Origin: Pomphorhynchus laevis
Taxonomy: Eukaryota; Acanthocephala; Palaeacanthocephala; Echinorhynchida; Pomphorhynchidae
Direction: 5' to 3'
NCBI GenBank assembly: GCA_012934845.2
Contig: WNNJ02002785.1
Coordinates: forward strand, 62,001 to 126,000
Length of the DNA stretch: 64,000 nt
Of the stretch, positions 41,861 to 54,119 are shown one piece after another; positions within the stretch are counted from its first letter, which is position 1, and the number at the start of each line of letters is the position of its first letter. The notes beneath the pieces were generated by a model, which was not told where the DNA came from, ran no database searches, and worked only from the letters and a program-made list of their open reading frames with translations. Both the position numbers and the translations under genes were made by a program.

Positions 41861-42650
41861 TTTGAATCTGTTTTGTAACCATGACAATCTAACTTTCATT
41901 ATAAGTACATTCTCAATGATCTATGTCTTTAAAATGATTTTTAATTTAATATGTTTTTGTCAATAATAGTTGGTTATACGAGCTTTATCGCTCTGTGTGT
42001 TATTGTATGGAATCAGTTAAGAGCTAGAAACAAGGAAAAATGAACATGTTAAGCATTGTAATAAAGAGAAAATGACTAATTATGGCTCCAATGAAAATGA
42101 TCTATGTGTTCAAAATGATTTTTACATTTGATATGTTCTTATATATTACTAATTATCATTATTACTAATTTATAGTATAAAATACGAAGCCTGTAATTGA
42201 TCTGAATCATTTAAACGAAGGAAATAAGATTAGCATGCAAATTTATCGAGATTAATATTGGCTTAAGCAGATAAGACAACGCCTGTTGGATTTTGGTTAC
42301 AGCGTTCTTGACATGATTAAGCCAGGAGAAGATATTAGCATTTTTAGAAATAAAAAACTTCTTAGATGACATCGATTTAAACAAACAATTTAAACGAACA
42401 TAATGATAAATCATTACGGATAATTTTGGATCGGATAAATCAATGACATACACAAATCTGTTAACAAATATCGAAGGAAATATAGTATAAAATACAAAAT
42501 CTCAGATTGCTGACATGAATTATTTAAATTAATTTGAATCTGTTTTGTAACCATGACAATCTGACTTTCATTATAAATACAGGCTCAATGATCTGTGTTC
42601 AAAATGATTTTTACATATGATATGTTCGTCTTTAACGTATTACAAATTTT
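41860..42650 (+). repeat. Small membrane-peptide repeat family, copies 1 and 2 (rearranged)
   Basis: 41860-42075 and 42480-42650 share a block (TTTGTAACCATGACAATCT ... AAAATGATTTTTA) also present at 44150-44240. Copy 1 has a 30-codon frame at 41951-42043 (MFLSIIVGYTSFIALCVIVWNQLRARNKEK) with one membrane segment and a basic end. 42225-42400 holds a broken version of the basic protein at 44374-44706. Confidence 0.6.
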
Positions 42651-42842
42651 TAAATACGTGTTGTTTTAAATAGTAAATTTAAAAATGATTTTTATAAATG
42701 CAACACTCGTTTCAAATATATTGGAACACTAAAAATTCTACATAAAAATTCTATATTTCGATAGCTCGTGATATCAATAGAGGCTCCTGATAGGCTCCTG
42801 ATGTTAATATCAAGCAGCTATTTAGATAGCTCCTTGGTCAAA

Positions 42843-43043
42843 CGGGTCAAGGTTTGGTTAAGCGTATTAAACAACATAATTATAATGTACGTAAAGATAC
42901 CATTTCTAGTGCTGTTGCTCAGCATTTTGTTAGTTTGAATCTTTCTTTGATTTTGAAAATGCATCTATTTTATCATTTGAAAGTAATTTGTTATCTCGCA
43001 TTATTCAAGAAGCGTATTTTCAACCTTAAATTAAATTATAATT
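42843..43043 (+). pseudogene. Penelope-like GIY-YIG end, fragment
   Basis: Starts at LVKRIKQHNYNVRK and continues like 43495-43731 but with deletions of about 45 bp near the end. Directly preceded by TGGTCAAACGGGTCAAGG, the GQTGQG strand of the domain. Confidence 0.65.
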
Positions 43044-43443
43044 AATTATTCCAATATCACATTATTTTAATTTTTTCAATTCGTTTGTTTTTTCTAATTG
43101 TATTATTATTTTGTTTTGGTTTAGATTAAATTATAATTCATTACTTTAATTTTACATTATTTTTATTATTAAATTCGTATTTTTTGTCACTTATGTTATG
43201 ATTTTAATTTTATTTTGTTTTATGATTCTGTTTTTTTCTTTTTCGTTGTTTTAAAATGTGTGTAAAATTTTAGTGTATGATTGTTTTGTTTCTCGGTATT
43301 TTCTTTTAAGTAGAAATGCGGGGCACATCAATGCTTGTATTTTTGTATAAATGTTGGAAACACGGGGGAAACAAATTGTGAAACATTTTTTTGTAATCCT
43401 GATAATGATAGCAGGAGCTATAAAAATATAGAGTTAAAATAAA
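43044..43443. other. T-rich spacer
   Basis: No gene; homopolymer-rich sequence between the two GIY-YIG copies, possibly Penelope 3' flank. Confidence 0.5.
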
Positions 43444-43731
43444 ATACCTTGTAAAGAATGTGATCAGGTATATGTTGGTCAAACGGGTCAAGGTTTGGTT
43501 AAGCGTATTAAAACACATAATTATAATGTACGTAAAGGGACCATTTCTAGTGCTGGTGCTCAGCATTTTGTGAGTTTAAATCATTTCGTTGATTTTGAAA
43601 ATGCATCTATTTTATCATTTGAAAGTAGCTTTTTATCTCGCATTATTCAAGAAGCGTATTTTATTAAAAAAGAACCTTATTTAATGCTTAATAATAAATC
43701 CGATTACAACCTTAAATTAAATTATAATTAA
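43444..43731 (+). pseudogene. Penelope-like GIY-YIG endonuclease domain
   Basis: Reads IPCKECDQVYVGQTGQGLVKRIKTHNYNVRK, then SAGAQHFVSLNHFVDFENASILSFES, RIIQEAYFIKKEPYLMLNNKSDYNLKLNYN and a stop. This is the complete C-terminal nuclease domain: the CxxC-preceded Y-V-G-Q-T strand (YIG-like), the catalytic Arg in KRI, the His, the FEN...IL motif and the E in IQEAY. The RT part is missing upstream, so this is a 5'-truncated copy, although the domain itself is open. Confidence 0.75.
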
Positions 43732-44084
43732 TTATTCAAATATTGCATTACTTTAAATTTGTATAGCTGGATAATAAATAAACTTTGTATTAGAATAAGA
43801 TATTTGATAATCACATTGCATTGCAGGAAATACATAATTAGCACGTATTTGGCCCCGGTGATATGTTGGGTCGAGTCAAATGCGCATAATTATGATAACA
43901 TAGTATTTCTTTCTGATGACTACTATTTATTTTTCGGATACATCGTATTTTACTCAGTAGTAATAAATTTCATAGAAATTTATTTTTATTTCTGATTTTA
44001 ATTTTATATTTTTAATTTATCTAAATAAAATTAAATAAAATCTTATATAATTATTGATTTTTTATATATTACTAATTATCATTA

Positions 44085-44238
44085 TTAATAATTTATTTGT
44101 GGTATAAAATACGTAACCTCTGATTGTTTATCTGAATTATTTTAATTAATTTGAAACTGGTTTGTAACCATGACAATCTGACTTTCATTATTAATACAGG
44201 CTCAATGATCTGTGTTCAAAATGATTTTTACATTTGAT
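44085..44238 (+). repeat. 5' part of membrane-peptide repeat, copy 3
   Basis: Shares GTTTGTAACCATGACAATCTGACTTTCATTAT and the following 80 bp with copies at 41860 and 42530. Confidence 0.6.
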
Positions 44239-44337
44239 ATGTTCATGTCAATAATAGTTTGCTATACGAGCTTTATTGCTATATATGCTATTGTATATTA
44301 TCAGCTGAGAGATAGAAGCAAGGACACTAAACAATGA
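44239..44337 (+). CDS. 32-residue single-pass membrane peptide
   Basis: MFMSIIVCYTSFIAIYAIVYYQLRDRSKDTKQ: short N-terminus, about 20 hydrophobic residues, then a basic tail. A 30-residue homologue is at 41951-42043 and a partial one, without ATG, at 44717-44790. Conserved pattern: SIIVxYTSFIA followed by IVxxQLR. I do not recognise the family. Being repeated and flanked by the same sequence suggests a mobile or viral origin rather than a host gene. Confidence 0.4.
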   Translation: MFMSIIVCYTSFIAIYAIVYYQLRDRSKDTKQ

Positions 44338-44373
44338 AAAAATGAGGTTGTTGAACGTAGCAATAAGCAGACA

Positions 44374-44706
44374 ATGACACCTTTTAGCTACACAGAAGAA
44401 TACATAAGTAATAAAGATGATCTGTTTGGATTTAATAAACCAATGTCTGACACAAATTTGTTAACAAATGTCAAAGAAGGTAAGATTAGCATTCAAAATA
44501 ATCGAGATCAATATTGGTTTAATCAGATAAGAGAACGCCTTCTCGATTTAGATTACAGCGTTCTTGACCTGGTGAAGCCAGGAAAAGACATTAGCATTTT
44601 TAGAAATAAAAAAGTTCTTAGACGGCGTCGATTTAAACGAACGAGTTCACGAATTTTTAATATGTTAATTTGTTGTAAAAATAAGAAAAATATATATAAA
44701 CAATAA
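44374..44706 (+). CDS. 110-residue basic protein, unrecognised
   Basis: MTPFSYTEEYISNKDDLFGFNKP..., mostly polar, with a QIRERLLDLDYSVLDLVKPGKDISIF core and an arginine/lysine-rich C-terminus (RRRRFKRTSSRIF, then CCKNKKN). It starts 37 bp after the membrane peptide and is found with it in the other copy, where it is broken (42225-42400). No known domain. Confidence 0.4.
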   Translation: MTPFSYTEEYISNKDDLFGFNKPMSDTNLLTNVKEGKISIQNNRDQYWFNQIRERLLDLDYSVLDLVKPGKDISIFRNKKVLRRRRFKRTSSRIFNMLICCKNKKNIYKQ

Positions 44707-44759
44707 TAATATTTTTTTGTCAATAATAGTTTGCTATACGAACTTCATTTCTCTATATG

Positions 44760-44793
44760 CTATTGTATGGAATCGGTTGATTCCATACAATAG
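44760..44793. repeat. Fold-back palindrome in membrane-peptide repeat
   Basis: 15 bp arms (44760-44774, 44779-44793), GGTT loop. The left arm is the GTATGGAATC part of the peptide repeat; the right arm is its copy. Confidence 0.85.
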
Positions 44794-46379
44794 AATTGCT
44801 CCAATAATTCTTTATTTTTAATACTTTTAAAAGTTTCATAAGAAAAAGCACACATTTTACATATTATTTTTTAAAGATTTTAAAATAACGTTTGAAGTGT
44901 TTTCAGTTTTAGTTTAATCGTTTTAATTTATTTAAATAAATTCAAAAATATTTTGAATTTATTTAAAAATTGTGTAATTTTGTTATATAATTCTAAATTA
45001 TAAAAAGTCAATATAGATGTAAACATTTTGTGTAAAAATTCGATCTATAAAATTATTTTTGTAAATGATAAGAAGACTAGCCGCTTTTGACGACTTGATG
45101 GTTTAGAATCTTGATTAATTAATTATTTTTTAATAATTAAATAATTATTAATTATTATCATTATTTCAGATGGTATAACACTTAAATTTGCAGACTTGTA
45201 AATGTTTATTTAAATTTTTTATAGTTTTGCTAGACAAATAAATTTTTACACATTCTTCACAATTTGTTAAAATCTCTGATTATGGAATTAAGCTTGAAGT
45301 GCCTTCACTTGAAGTTCAATAGTTATACAAATTAATATGTTAGCTGTCAATTCGGAAAGACCTAATTTTAAAAATATTTGCATTCATAAAAAGGTGTAAC
45401 ATCAAAAAGTACGATTATTTTCCTTTAGTGTTTGAAGCTAATGAAATATAGAATGAATTTTGTTGACTTTATCCGAAATTCAGTTAGCTCATTGTTGACT
45501 TAATCCGAAAATATTTTGTATCATAGCAATCAAGTATCAAATTGGATTAAAATATAAACTTTTCAAATAAATTATAACATTTTTACAATTTAGCTCTTAC
45601 TTGGAAAGTGCCCAAATTTTGGGATGAAAAATCGTTCACGCGTGCATTTCCATTGCTCAGTTGTGTAATTACAATCGAGGTATTCGGCTACACCTGGGCA
45701 TCGAATATCACCACCAGCATCGCATATATCGTTGTCAATCAATACAGTGACCATTTTGCTCTTTTAGTTACACTAAAAATCGATGTGATATTTTAAAATA
45801 TCGTCGATGAAACAAAACCGGTTTCTCTGTAAGAGTGTATTTAACGTGTTGCCTTAAAGCAAAATGCATCAACTTGATTTATATAAAATGTGTTGTAAAT
45901 GTGACAGGCAATCTTGAATAGAGAGATAAGTATTTGCTTGCATAAAAGCGTAATGCAGATAAATATAAGATATTGGTTATAACATATTGCTTGAGTTCTA
46001 AAAAACTCTCCATATTATTAAGAGATACTTTTTGCAGATGTTAGCAACATCGTCGAAGTTTGTTACTCTCTTTTATACTTATTAATAGTGCAGAGAACTT
46101 TGTCTCCAGAAGGTTGGATCAAAAATTGTTGCAACGAATTATTCACGTAGGATGATTTTTTATAGAACAATAAAACAAAGATGTCGAATATTGTCTACAG
46201 ACGTATTTGGTGTAATTTTTGATTGTGACTTGTATCCGTCGAGAAAAAAGAAACTAATTATTTATTTCCAAAATTTTCGACTATTGCGATATTCCCTTCA
46301 CTGCAAGATTTATAAATAATTGAGAATTTTTTAACTATTATAGCAGTTATCGACTATGACAGTTTTTATCAGATGTTAT
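44794..46379. other. AT-rich stretch, no supported gene
   Basis: One open stretch at 45608-45796 (MPKFWDEKSFTRAF...) shows no motif. Otherwise low-complexity AT sequence. Confidence 0.5.
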
Positions 46380-46760
46380 AAATAAAGTGATTTACAATAT
46401 ATAAATCAACAAAATATTATTAAAAATAAATTTAAACTCTTAAGAGGAAATTTTTTATTCCCCTCTATTCACAATGGAGGGAAATTACAATAATTAGAGA
46501 TTGTCTATACCAATAAGCACACTGCAAAATAGTTAGTGATATAAAACTGTGTATGTGTTAGTTTTCTTTCGTGTTCAGTTGCTTGTATAATTCATTATAA
46601 TTCACGATAAAACATTTTTTTATTTATTTTTATTTTTTTACTTTAATAAATTCTTACATTTTTTATAAAACATTACACTTGAAAAACACTATCGCATGAT
46701 TTGAAAATTTTAAAGAATTTAACTTTAGAGAGCTGCAATTTTGTTTTATTGATATTACAA
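46380..46760. repeat. Direct repeat left of a retroelement
   Basis: 46380-46720 recurs at about 48110-48345 with indels (AAAGTGATTTACAATATATAAATC ... GTTTTCTTTCGTGTTCAGTTGCTTG). 46725-46760 recurs inverted at about 48440-48480. The retroelement fragment lies between. Confidence 0.8.
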
Positions 46761-46793
46761 AATCCGATAGAAACGCATCTGCGAAGTCGGGAA

Positions 46794-48014
46794 TATTGAC
46801 CCACACTGTGCTTACGTTGGTCTCACGCAATCCATGCAGTGGAAATGGTCACAACTGCTCAGAACGACCAGTTGTAGTGAAGAGCAATTACAACCGCTAA
46901 AAAATGCCGTGACGGTCGATTTTCTGTCTGTTCTGACAAAGCAGAGAATCACCAAGGATATACGAATCATTCTTACTTCCCCAAACAAACCAGGAGGTAT
47001 CATGGATTGTACTTTTGCAGCTAAAAAACAGCTCGATGCTTCTCGAAAATTGGGTGCGTCCTACAACTCAGATATGGTTGTAGAAGAGTTACGGGAACAT
47101 CAACAACAAATCAGCAAAATCATTGAGGACACTTGGCTTATCGCCTTCGAAGAACGCATCTCAATGTCTAAGAATAAATTAAGTGAAGAAACCCAGAATG
47201 CAATAAATTTTGCTTGTATAAATGGAGCGTCCTCTTGGTTAAGCGCACGTCCTATCGAACGCCACAATTTTGGTCTTACGCTAAACAAATTCCCGGACAG
47301 TTTAGCAACTCGATATGGATGGGATCCAGACGGCCTTCCTTCTCGCTGGGCATGCGATGATGGTGCGAACCTATCGCATCTTTTGCAATGTAAGCGTGGT
47401 GGTTTTCAGATCATACGCCATAACGACGTCAGAAATATATTTGCTTGAGAGTTGACTACGGTTTGTAATGGAGTAGGGTTCGAGCCTGTTTTAGAGCGAG
47501 TCAACGATGACGTAAGTTTTTAGAAATTAACAACATGTTGTGAGGAGTGAGCACGTCTCGACGTTGTTTGCAGCGGATTATATGAGAGTCGATTCGAGCG
47601 GAAGTATTTTGACGTCATTATCTTTAATAACCACGCCGTTTCGTACTCATCATCAACAGTTAATGCTTTCAAGTACCTCGAGACTCGAAAAAGGTCGAAA
47701 TACGAAGAGAGAATAAGTCTGATCGATCGAGGTAGTTTCGCACCACTTGTGTTCGCAGCATCGGGTGGCATGGGAGAAAACGCGTTACAACTTATTAGAC
47801 GCATCGCTCGGCTACAATCAATGAATTCGACACCAAACTCGTATGTGAACTGTATTTACCGACTTAAACGCGTTGTTGGATTTGCTCTCTGTCAATCTGC
47901 TTCAATGTGCCTTCGGGGCTTTCGTTCTTCCCGTAATCGACCTGCCAATAATCCTGACCACACCGAACCACACGTTATATTTCCAACGATGATTAAGTTT
48001 CCAATTTTATGACT
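46794..48014 (+). pseudogene. Restriction-like-endonuclease retroelement, 3' half
   Basis: 204 residues open at 46834-47448: GGIMDCTF, INGASSWLSARPIERHNFGL, TRYGWDPDGLPSRWACDDGANLSHLLQCKRGGFQIIRHNDVRN (CCHC-like finger and conserved R-H-N). After a break it reads ARLDVVCSGLYESRFERKYFDVIIFN (endonuclease-like block), RKRSKYEERI, GSFAPLVFAASGGMG and MCLRGFRSS to 48010. This is the complete C-terminal region of a family whose RT is seen at 55400-56550. Stops near 47447 and 47521 inactivate it. Confidence 0.7.
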
Positions 48015-48109
48015 ATTGAAGATGTCTGTAATTTCCTTTACTGTATTTTATTGTGTTTAGCCCTGCGTGGCGGATTAAGTTTAATTAATAATAATATTGA
48101 TTTAAAAAA

Positions 48110-48480
48110 ATAAAGTGATTTACAATATATAAATCAACAAAATATTATTAAAAATAAATTTAAACTCGTAAGAGGAAATTACGATAATTGTAGATTGGCT
48201 ATACCAATAAACACACTGCAAAATAGTGATATAAAACATTGTATGTGTTAGTTTTCTTTCGTGTTCAGTTGCTTGTATTATTCATTATAATTCACGATAA
48301 ATCATTACACTTGAAAGGGACTATCGCAACAGTTGAAAATTTGGGAAATAAAGAAATAATTTTATTTCTTCTCGATGGATACAAGCCACAATTAAGCAGC
48401 AAAAAATGTCGAATATCAAAAAATGTCAATTTAATTTTGTAATTTCAGTAATACAAAATTGCAGCTCTCTAAAGTTACAT
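48110..48480. repeat. Direct and inverted repeat right of the retroelement
   Basis: See 46380-46760. The inverted end (GCAGCTCTCTAAAGTTA) closes the arrangement. Confidence 0.75.
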
Positions 48481-49540
48481 TCTTTTAGTTTTGATTCTTA
48501 TTAAAATTTTAGTAATACATTTGATAAAATTATATTAATTAAGTAATTTTGCATACAAGTTGTGGTTGATCATTGAAAACCTAAAAATTTTCAACAATGA
48601 TGGAATGAAGTCAAGAATGTCGTTAAGAATTTTACAACAGGACAACAGTGTTTCAAAATTATCTAGTCAATACCAGAGGTAATAAACGAACTATCTTGTA
48701 GGTAAATAGCTGGATTTATAACGGCGTTAATGTTTAAAACATAATGTTATCTCAGTGCGAAAAGGCGAAAATTCACAGCGCAAAGATTGCGAGGCTGTCC
48801 CGTAAAGAAGTGAAGAGGATGAAACAAAGCATGGGTTAGCTAATAAAGAGTATCGACAAAATAAAGACCATCCAGAAAAGTAGAATACATCCAATTTTTT
48901 TTGAGAGGGAGAAATATTATGATGCCATGGTTAAAACGAGTGCATTGATGACAACGTAGTGATTACAACGAACGCCATGCGAATAGCGACTGCTTTTTAG
49001 ATCGATGTTATGCAAAACATTTACCAAAATATCGTCTCTTAAAAGTGTCGGAGCGATCATAGAACTCCAAAAATCCTGCAAAAATGCTAACGAAATCAGG
49101 GCTAAGTACGGTTGTTCCTGCTCAAGAATGTTCTTTTGCATCAAGCGAATGTTACCGAGCATTCAAATGTTACTGTCGGAGCTATCAAACAATGACGAAA
49201 TTATTGAAAATTCAAGCAAAATTCCAGCAAGAAAATATTAACTGAACCTAATGTAAAGTATGACAACAAATCTAATGACAAGAAGGTTAGCGGTTTTTGA
49301 TTGTTCCTTGCAGGAGGAACTCCCCCAATGAGAAAGCTCGCCAACCTGATCTATATAAAGTTAAAAATGTTGATTGAAAGATCAAAAATTTATACAGCTT
49401 TCCTGAGGGATTTTACGAACTTATATAAAAACCGTGTCATATATAACTCGATCAGATATTATGAATCTGAAGTTAGACTATCGTTCGTATCTTCAGATTT
49501 AGCAGAAGAATTTACTAAATTTACCAATAAGCATTCCAGC
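48481..49540. other. No recognised gene
   Basis: Open stretches at 49005-49241 and 49301-49540 (MRKLANLIYIKLKMLIERSK..., ...SSDLAEEFTKFTNK) have no known motif. The second abuts the promoter-like end of the inverted regulatory copy. Confidence 0.35.
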
Positions 49541-50320
49541 TGTCTTCCTCCTGCTTTCTCGACGATGCTTGCACGAGTTGTAAGGGAGCTTTTCCGGGGT
49601 ATTTATACCCAGAAATTTAGTCACGTGAGAACGTGTGGGAATTAGATGTGCTCCCGCGCAAGCATAGTAGAAGACAGATGATAATGAGATGTTGTATACT
49701 CAGTTATCAACAAGATACTTCTTGATGTTAGAGAGTATCAAATGACGAGATTTCTGAATAGAAATGCAAGACACATAATTATAGGCATTGTTAGCTATAA
49801 AGTTTTAAGGCAGAATTTAAACATTTCCTTATAGGGATGATTTCCCTGTAAAAGAAAGACACACTTTATCCTGTTTTTGGGTAAGAGAGTGCCAGACTAA
49901 TGTATGATTATACAAGTAGCCATTTATGGACCAAATTTGTACAAAATCTGGGTCCTCACTAGATTGCTAAGAGTAAACAAACTTGTTCAGTTGTAGTTCA
50001 CATAGCAACGTAATGGTTAGCTTATCATAAGGAAGAAATAATAAAACAAGAACTATAACTTCTATAGGGAGTAAACGGCAAGGTTCAAATTGAGACCCCT
50101 ACCAGAGCTATAGTCCTAGTTTTATCAGAATAAGATTTCTCTCTAAGGGCGTACGTCTATTCAAGTGCAGGTTGGTCTAGATAAGACCCCAATCTCACTG
50201 AACGCCGTTTCCTTAAATTGATTTCAAATCCTTTTTCCTCTTATGAGTAAGCCCAAAATAAAAAATATCCCAGCTATAAGATAGAAAAAAGAAAAGATTT
50301 TTTTATTTTTTAAAATAATG
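49541..50320 (-). repeat. Diverged inverted copy of the 1460 bp unit's regulatory region
   Basis: On the minus strand it runs from the pyrimidine tract after the 182-codon gene (50320) through GGAAACGGCG, GATTGGGGTC, ACCTGCACTTGAATA, CGTACGCCCT (about 50145-50220), GGTAGGGGTCTC and TTTACTCCCTATAG (about 50060-50105), to CCCACA (49634-49639), CACGTG (49622-49627), TATAAATA (49600-49607) and GAAGACAGC (49541). Identity is clearly lower than among the array copies, so it is an older insertion. It ends at the same edge of the promoter repeat as the others. No coding part is attached. Confidence 0.85.
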
Positions 50321-50552
50321 CTTGCTCGTATTTGTTCTTACCGCGAGAGGTTTCTCTTGGCCATAACTGGAGGTGTAAGTAGCCATAGGGAAAGGCCGGT
50401 TCAAATCCAATCCCACTATGTGACATACAGTAAAAGCCTATCAATGCATCAATCAAAATCTTCAATCTTCATCCAGAAATTAAAGTTGACGAACTTAGTT
50501 TATTTGAAAAAAGTTTTTAATCTTAACAATATAAGATTTTTAAAAGGGAAGA
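50321..50552. other. Short stretch without a recognised gene
   Basis: Open from 50318 but without any motif; a possible 5' end of the following element. Confidence 0.4.
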
Positions 50553-50948
50553 GTGGCAATCCGCTGCCAATATCGTTTGCATCAACACCAGCTGACAATG
50601 CAGAGTTTCTCTCAAAATCAAGTTGAGATCCCTTTATGGGTTGCAACATTAAATGTACTCACATTGGAACTGTCGAATACACTTTCCCGCATTGCGCAAA
50701 ATGCCATAAATGGGGGTATTGGTGTTCTAACTGTGGTAACTTCCCCTGTTGCGGATTATGCAAAAAATGACTGCATTTCTATAAACGATTGTAAAAATAC
50801 ACCTTTATGTATCAATTGCGGAGGGTCAAACCCCCCCCGTGGTCAAGAAAATGCAGACTTTTCAACGAATATAAAAACAGACACGTTAGCTCCAATAATA
50901 TTAATTAAAACTCAAACCGGATCTTCGTCACAACAGCATCCACCCTAA
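50553..50948 (+). pseudogene. LINE ORF1 (gag-like) zinc-knuckle fragment
   Basis: One frame has CAKCHKWGYWCSNCGNFPCCGLC (a CCHC knuckle with the His replaced by Tyr, followed by a second one). After a frameshift the other frame continues DCKNTPLCINCGGSNPPRGQ (third knuckle). Three such knuckles in a row are typical of the ORF1 of Jockey/I-type LINEs. Confidence 0.6.
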
Positions 50949-52423
50949 CAGCTTTCAGTCGTCTCTCGACACGGTTAGACTAATAAAATTAAAATTAGAC
51001 TAATTGACTCAAATCATAAGCAGTATTAAAAGAAATGCAAAAAATGATCACCACATTGATTGAGACGCTTTTTGGAAAAAATACAACTTCGAATGTCTCA
51101 GTACTGTCACCCCTGGTTGCAGCACCTAAATCTAACAAGAGGAATGCATAGGAATCTCGGTATATACAACAAAGAAATGCCATCCGATCCTGATCGTATG
51201 GCATAAAGACCTTGAAATGCATAGAAGAGCCACATCCTATCGGTGAGACGACCGGGAGACTTTAATCTCCAAGGCAAACATTCCTGAGAAAAATATAATT
51301 AAAAAGACCATTTCTAAGATAATATCTGGTTATATATAAAGTAGTTAACGATGTAAAATTAAATAGTATCCCTTTTGTTACCTCATAGTTCTCGATGTCT
51401 CTATTGGAAAAAGGGATATACTTAAAGGGATTCTTCTCCAGAGAGTATCTATCCAATAGGGATTCTTCTCTAGAGAGCATATATCCAATGGTCTTGCTCA
51501 CGATATTTTGATCCATTACTAAATCAATAAAAAATTGATTTATGCATCAACTGACATTATTGAATAACAGAAACTTAAAAATTCATGATTTAGGATGCTG
51601 ACACTCCAGTTAAAGACATCGAAATAAAAGAACCCTCTTCAAGAAAAAATCTCTCCATCCTTGAGAAACAAAATACCCTAAACACCAAAACGCCGACACT
51701 CTTTCACTACCATGCTGCTTATGCTTGTTTAACGAAATCACTACAATTTAAATAGACTTTTTTGCAGATAGCGCGATCGACAGATGGTGCGAAAATTGAG
51801 TCAATCTTTTTAGCTCTACACAACCCACTAATTCATGTCTTGGTCTTTAATCATCTTTCGCACTAATAGCTTTCGATTCCGGCTTGTCTGTTGGTTTTTG
51901 GTAATTTGTGTGTTGCTGATCCGAAAGTGACTCATTATTGGGAATACGAATGTGCGGTGTTGTTTCGAAAAACGTGCGAATCGGGTTATAGAGGCGATGA
52001 TATGCGGTAGCATCAAGCAATCGTGATTCGTAGCTTAGCACATCAGCGAAAGTGTTTTTACAAGGATTATATTGACAAAACTCTAAAAACATCTGATTCA
52101 AGTATTCAGAATATTATCGCTCACACTTCTCATGAATGAGCAACGTCGTGGCTTAATGCATTACTTTTGAAAGTGAAACATTTGAATTTCGTTTCTCGAT
52201 AATTCAGGGACGGGTTGGCTACACGCTAAGGATGGTCTCATTCATTAACGACCAACCTCGACTGTACTTTATATCATACACGGCGTTGTTAAGAGTCAGT
52301 TTTTCCCTATTGTATTTTGTTTCATTTATTAAAAGAAGAATCTGCTTATAGATATATGCTCACAAAGCTGGTAACTATTTTAGAAGTTAACGACATATAT
52401 TTTTGACCTTCTGAAGTACAAAT
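50949..52423. other. Unrecognised sequence with small repeats
   Basis: 51425-51492 has a tandem duplication of about 35 bp (GGGATTCTTCTC.AGAGAG.ATAT.TATCCAAT). A minus-strand 84-codon frame at 52101-51847 (MNQMFLEFCQYNPC...) has no known motif. Confidence 0.4.
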
Positions 52424-53057
52424 TGACATTGAAGTTGCAGCTTTTAATGCTACTAGAGAGGTGTTTCCTATTGTGTATATAAAGGGGTGCTTTTTTCATT
52501 TTGGACAGTGTTTAGTGAGAAAATTGAATAATCTTGGTTTAAAACCTTTATTTAATAAAAATTGATTTCGAACTTGCATTTCAATTTATCAGTAATCTTG
52601 TACTAATCCCTGTGTCACACTTTGATGAAGGGTGGAGGATTATCAATAGAATAATTCCTAGAGTCAACCCTTTGGTAGATGAGCTTTTGAACTATGTAAA
52701 CACCACATGGCTTGTGCCTACCAACTCCGTCTTTAGTAGAGATGTATGGTCGCATAGTTCAAATATCAACGATAGAACAAACAATGCATGTGAGGGTTTT
52801 TTTTCATGCTAAATTGAATATAGCATTGAATAAATCTAACCGATCTTTTTTGAAATAGTTGAACAAATAAAAAATCAATGATTTGCAGTGAAACAGAGCT
52901 ATCGCGCATTCTGGCTGGCGGAAATCCAAAGCCTTAAAAGAAATATGCTGACTCTCATAAAACCATAGTTAATTTGGTACAGAATTTTAACAATGGGATT
53001 ATAAACTTGTATGAGCTTATGTATGGTTTGAGAAATGCAATAAAACTTGACGTTTAG
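52424..53057 (+). pseudogene. MULE-type transposase relic
   Basis: Reads FNATREVFPIVYIKGCFFHFGQCLVRKLNNLGLKPLFNKN, then, after a shift, FDEGWRIINRIIPRVNPLVDELLNYVNTTWL, WSHSSNINDRTNNACEGFF and a final part with EQIKN-like sequence. The GCFFHF-QC motif, the TWL helix and the R-TNN--EGF block are conserved in MULE transposases of the FLYWCH-linked type (domain around the last catalytic Glu). Several stops. No inverted ends identified. Confidence 0.75.
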
Positions 53058-54085
53058 TTTTTAATTTACACTTTGAAAAAGTATTTAATGTTTTTTACAT
53101 CCTGATTTTAACTAATACTGTATAAATCTGAATTCTTAAATCTAATTAAATGTTGTAATAGTTGGAACTAGTTCAAGTAAAATTTATAAAGAATGAGTCA
53201 TTGTTTATACTTCAATGCATCTAGAGATTAATTTAAACAGTAATAAATCATTTTAAGAAACATTTTATATTGTCATCTCTTTTTATGAATAGTTAATTAT
53301 TTTAACAATGAGAATAATATTTATTCACAGAAGATACATTTTTTAATTAATATCTCCAAATTAAGTCGAACATTTATTGATTTTCAAACATTATATATTC
53401 AAATTCATTTAATGTACTATAAAATTTCATAGTTTAATGTAAGAATGTACAAAACAATGATTATTACTTATTATTAAATAAGCTAACTAAGTCTACGTAT
53501 TTTATATTGCAAATTAAAAATAATGCAAAATAAAAGTTAAATAGTTAAAAAAATAAATTAATAATAAATAATTGTTATAAGATTTTATATAATTTATATC
53601 AAGATGAATTATAAACTGAAATTTAAAATAAAAATCAATTTTTTATGAATTGACTAATAGATAACAAACTATGTATCAGAATAAGAATTAGAGGTCATCA
53701 GGTGGAACTGCTATGCTATCAGGTTTCGGCCCCTAACTCCTCTACCCAACACAGCAGCGGGGTCAAATACATGCTAATGATGTATTTACTCTGATAAAAA
53801 TATCTAGTATCTTATTCTAATACAAATTATATTATTTATTATCCATCCATAAAAATTTGCCACTTGAGAGTTTAAATTTATTCTTTATTATTGTGTTGAT
53901 TTTTATATCTTACTATTTTCTGCTTGATGTTATTTTTATAGTAACCTAGTTTAAAATATGTATCTATTAAATTATTTAAATGATTTTGAAGAAAGCCAAT
54001 ATCATTACATGTTGTTGCAATTCTTAAAATTTCATTATTTAATGTATTATATTTTATATTATATGGTATGCATGAATGCTCATGC
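53058..54085. other. AT-rich stretch, no supported gene
   Basis: Low-complexity AT sequence. At 53700-53790 a GC-richer piece matches in wording the CCGGGGCCAAATACGTGC-like segment near 43840 in opposite orientation (GGCCCC...CAAATACATGC), a hint of a dispersed repeat. Confidence 0.4.
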
Positions 54086-54119
54086 AAAAATATGTTTCTT
54101 GTATGAGAAACATATTTTT
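54086..54119. repeat. Fold-back palindrome
   Basis: 14 bp arms (54086-54099, 54106-54119), 6 bp loop. Confidence 0.8.
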
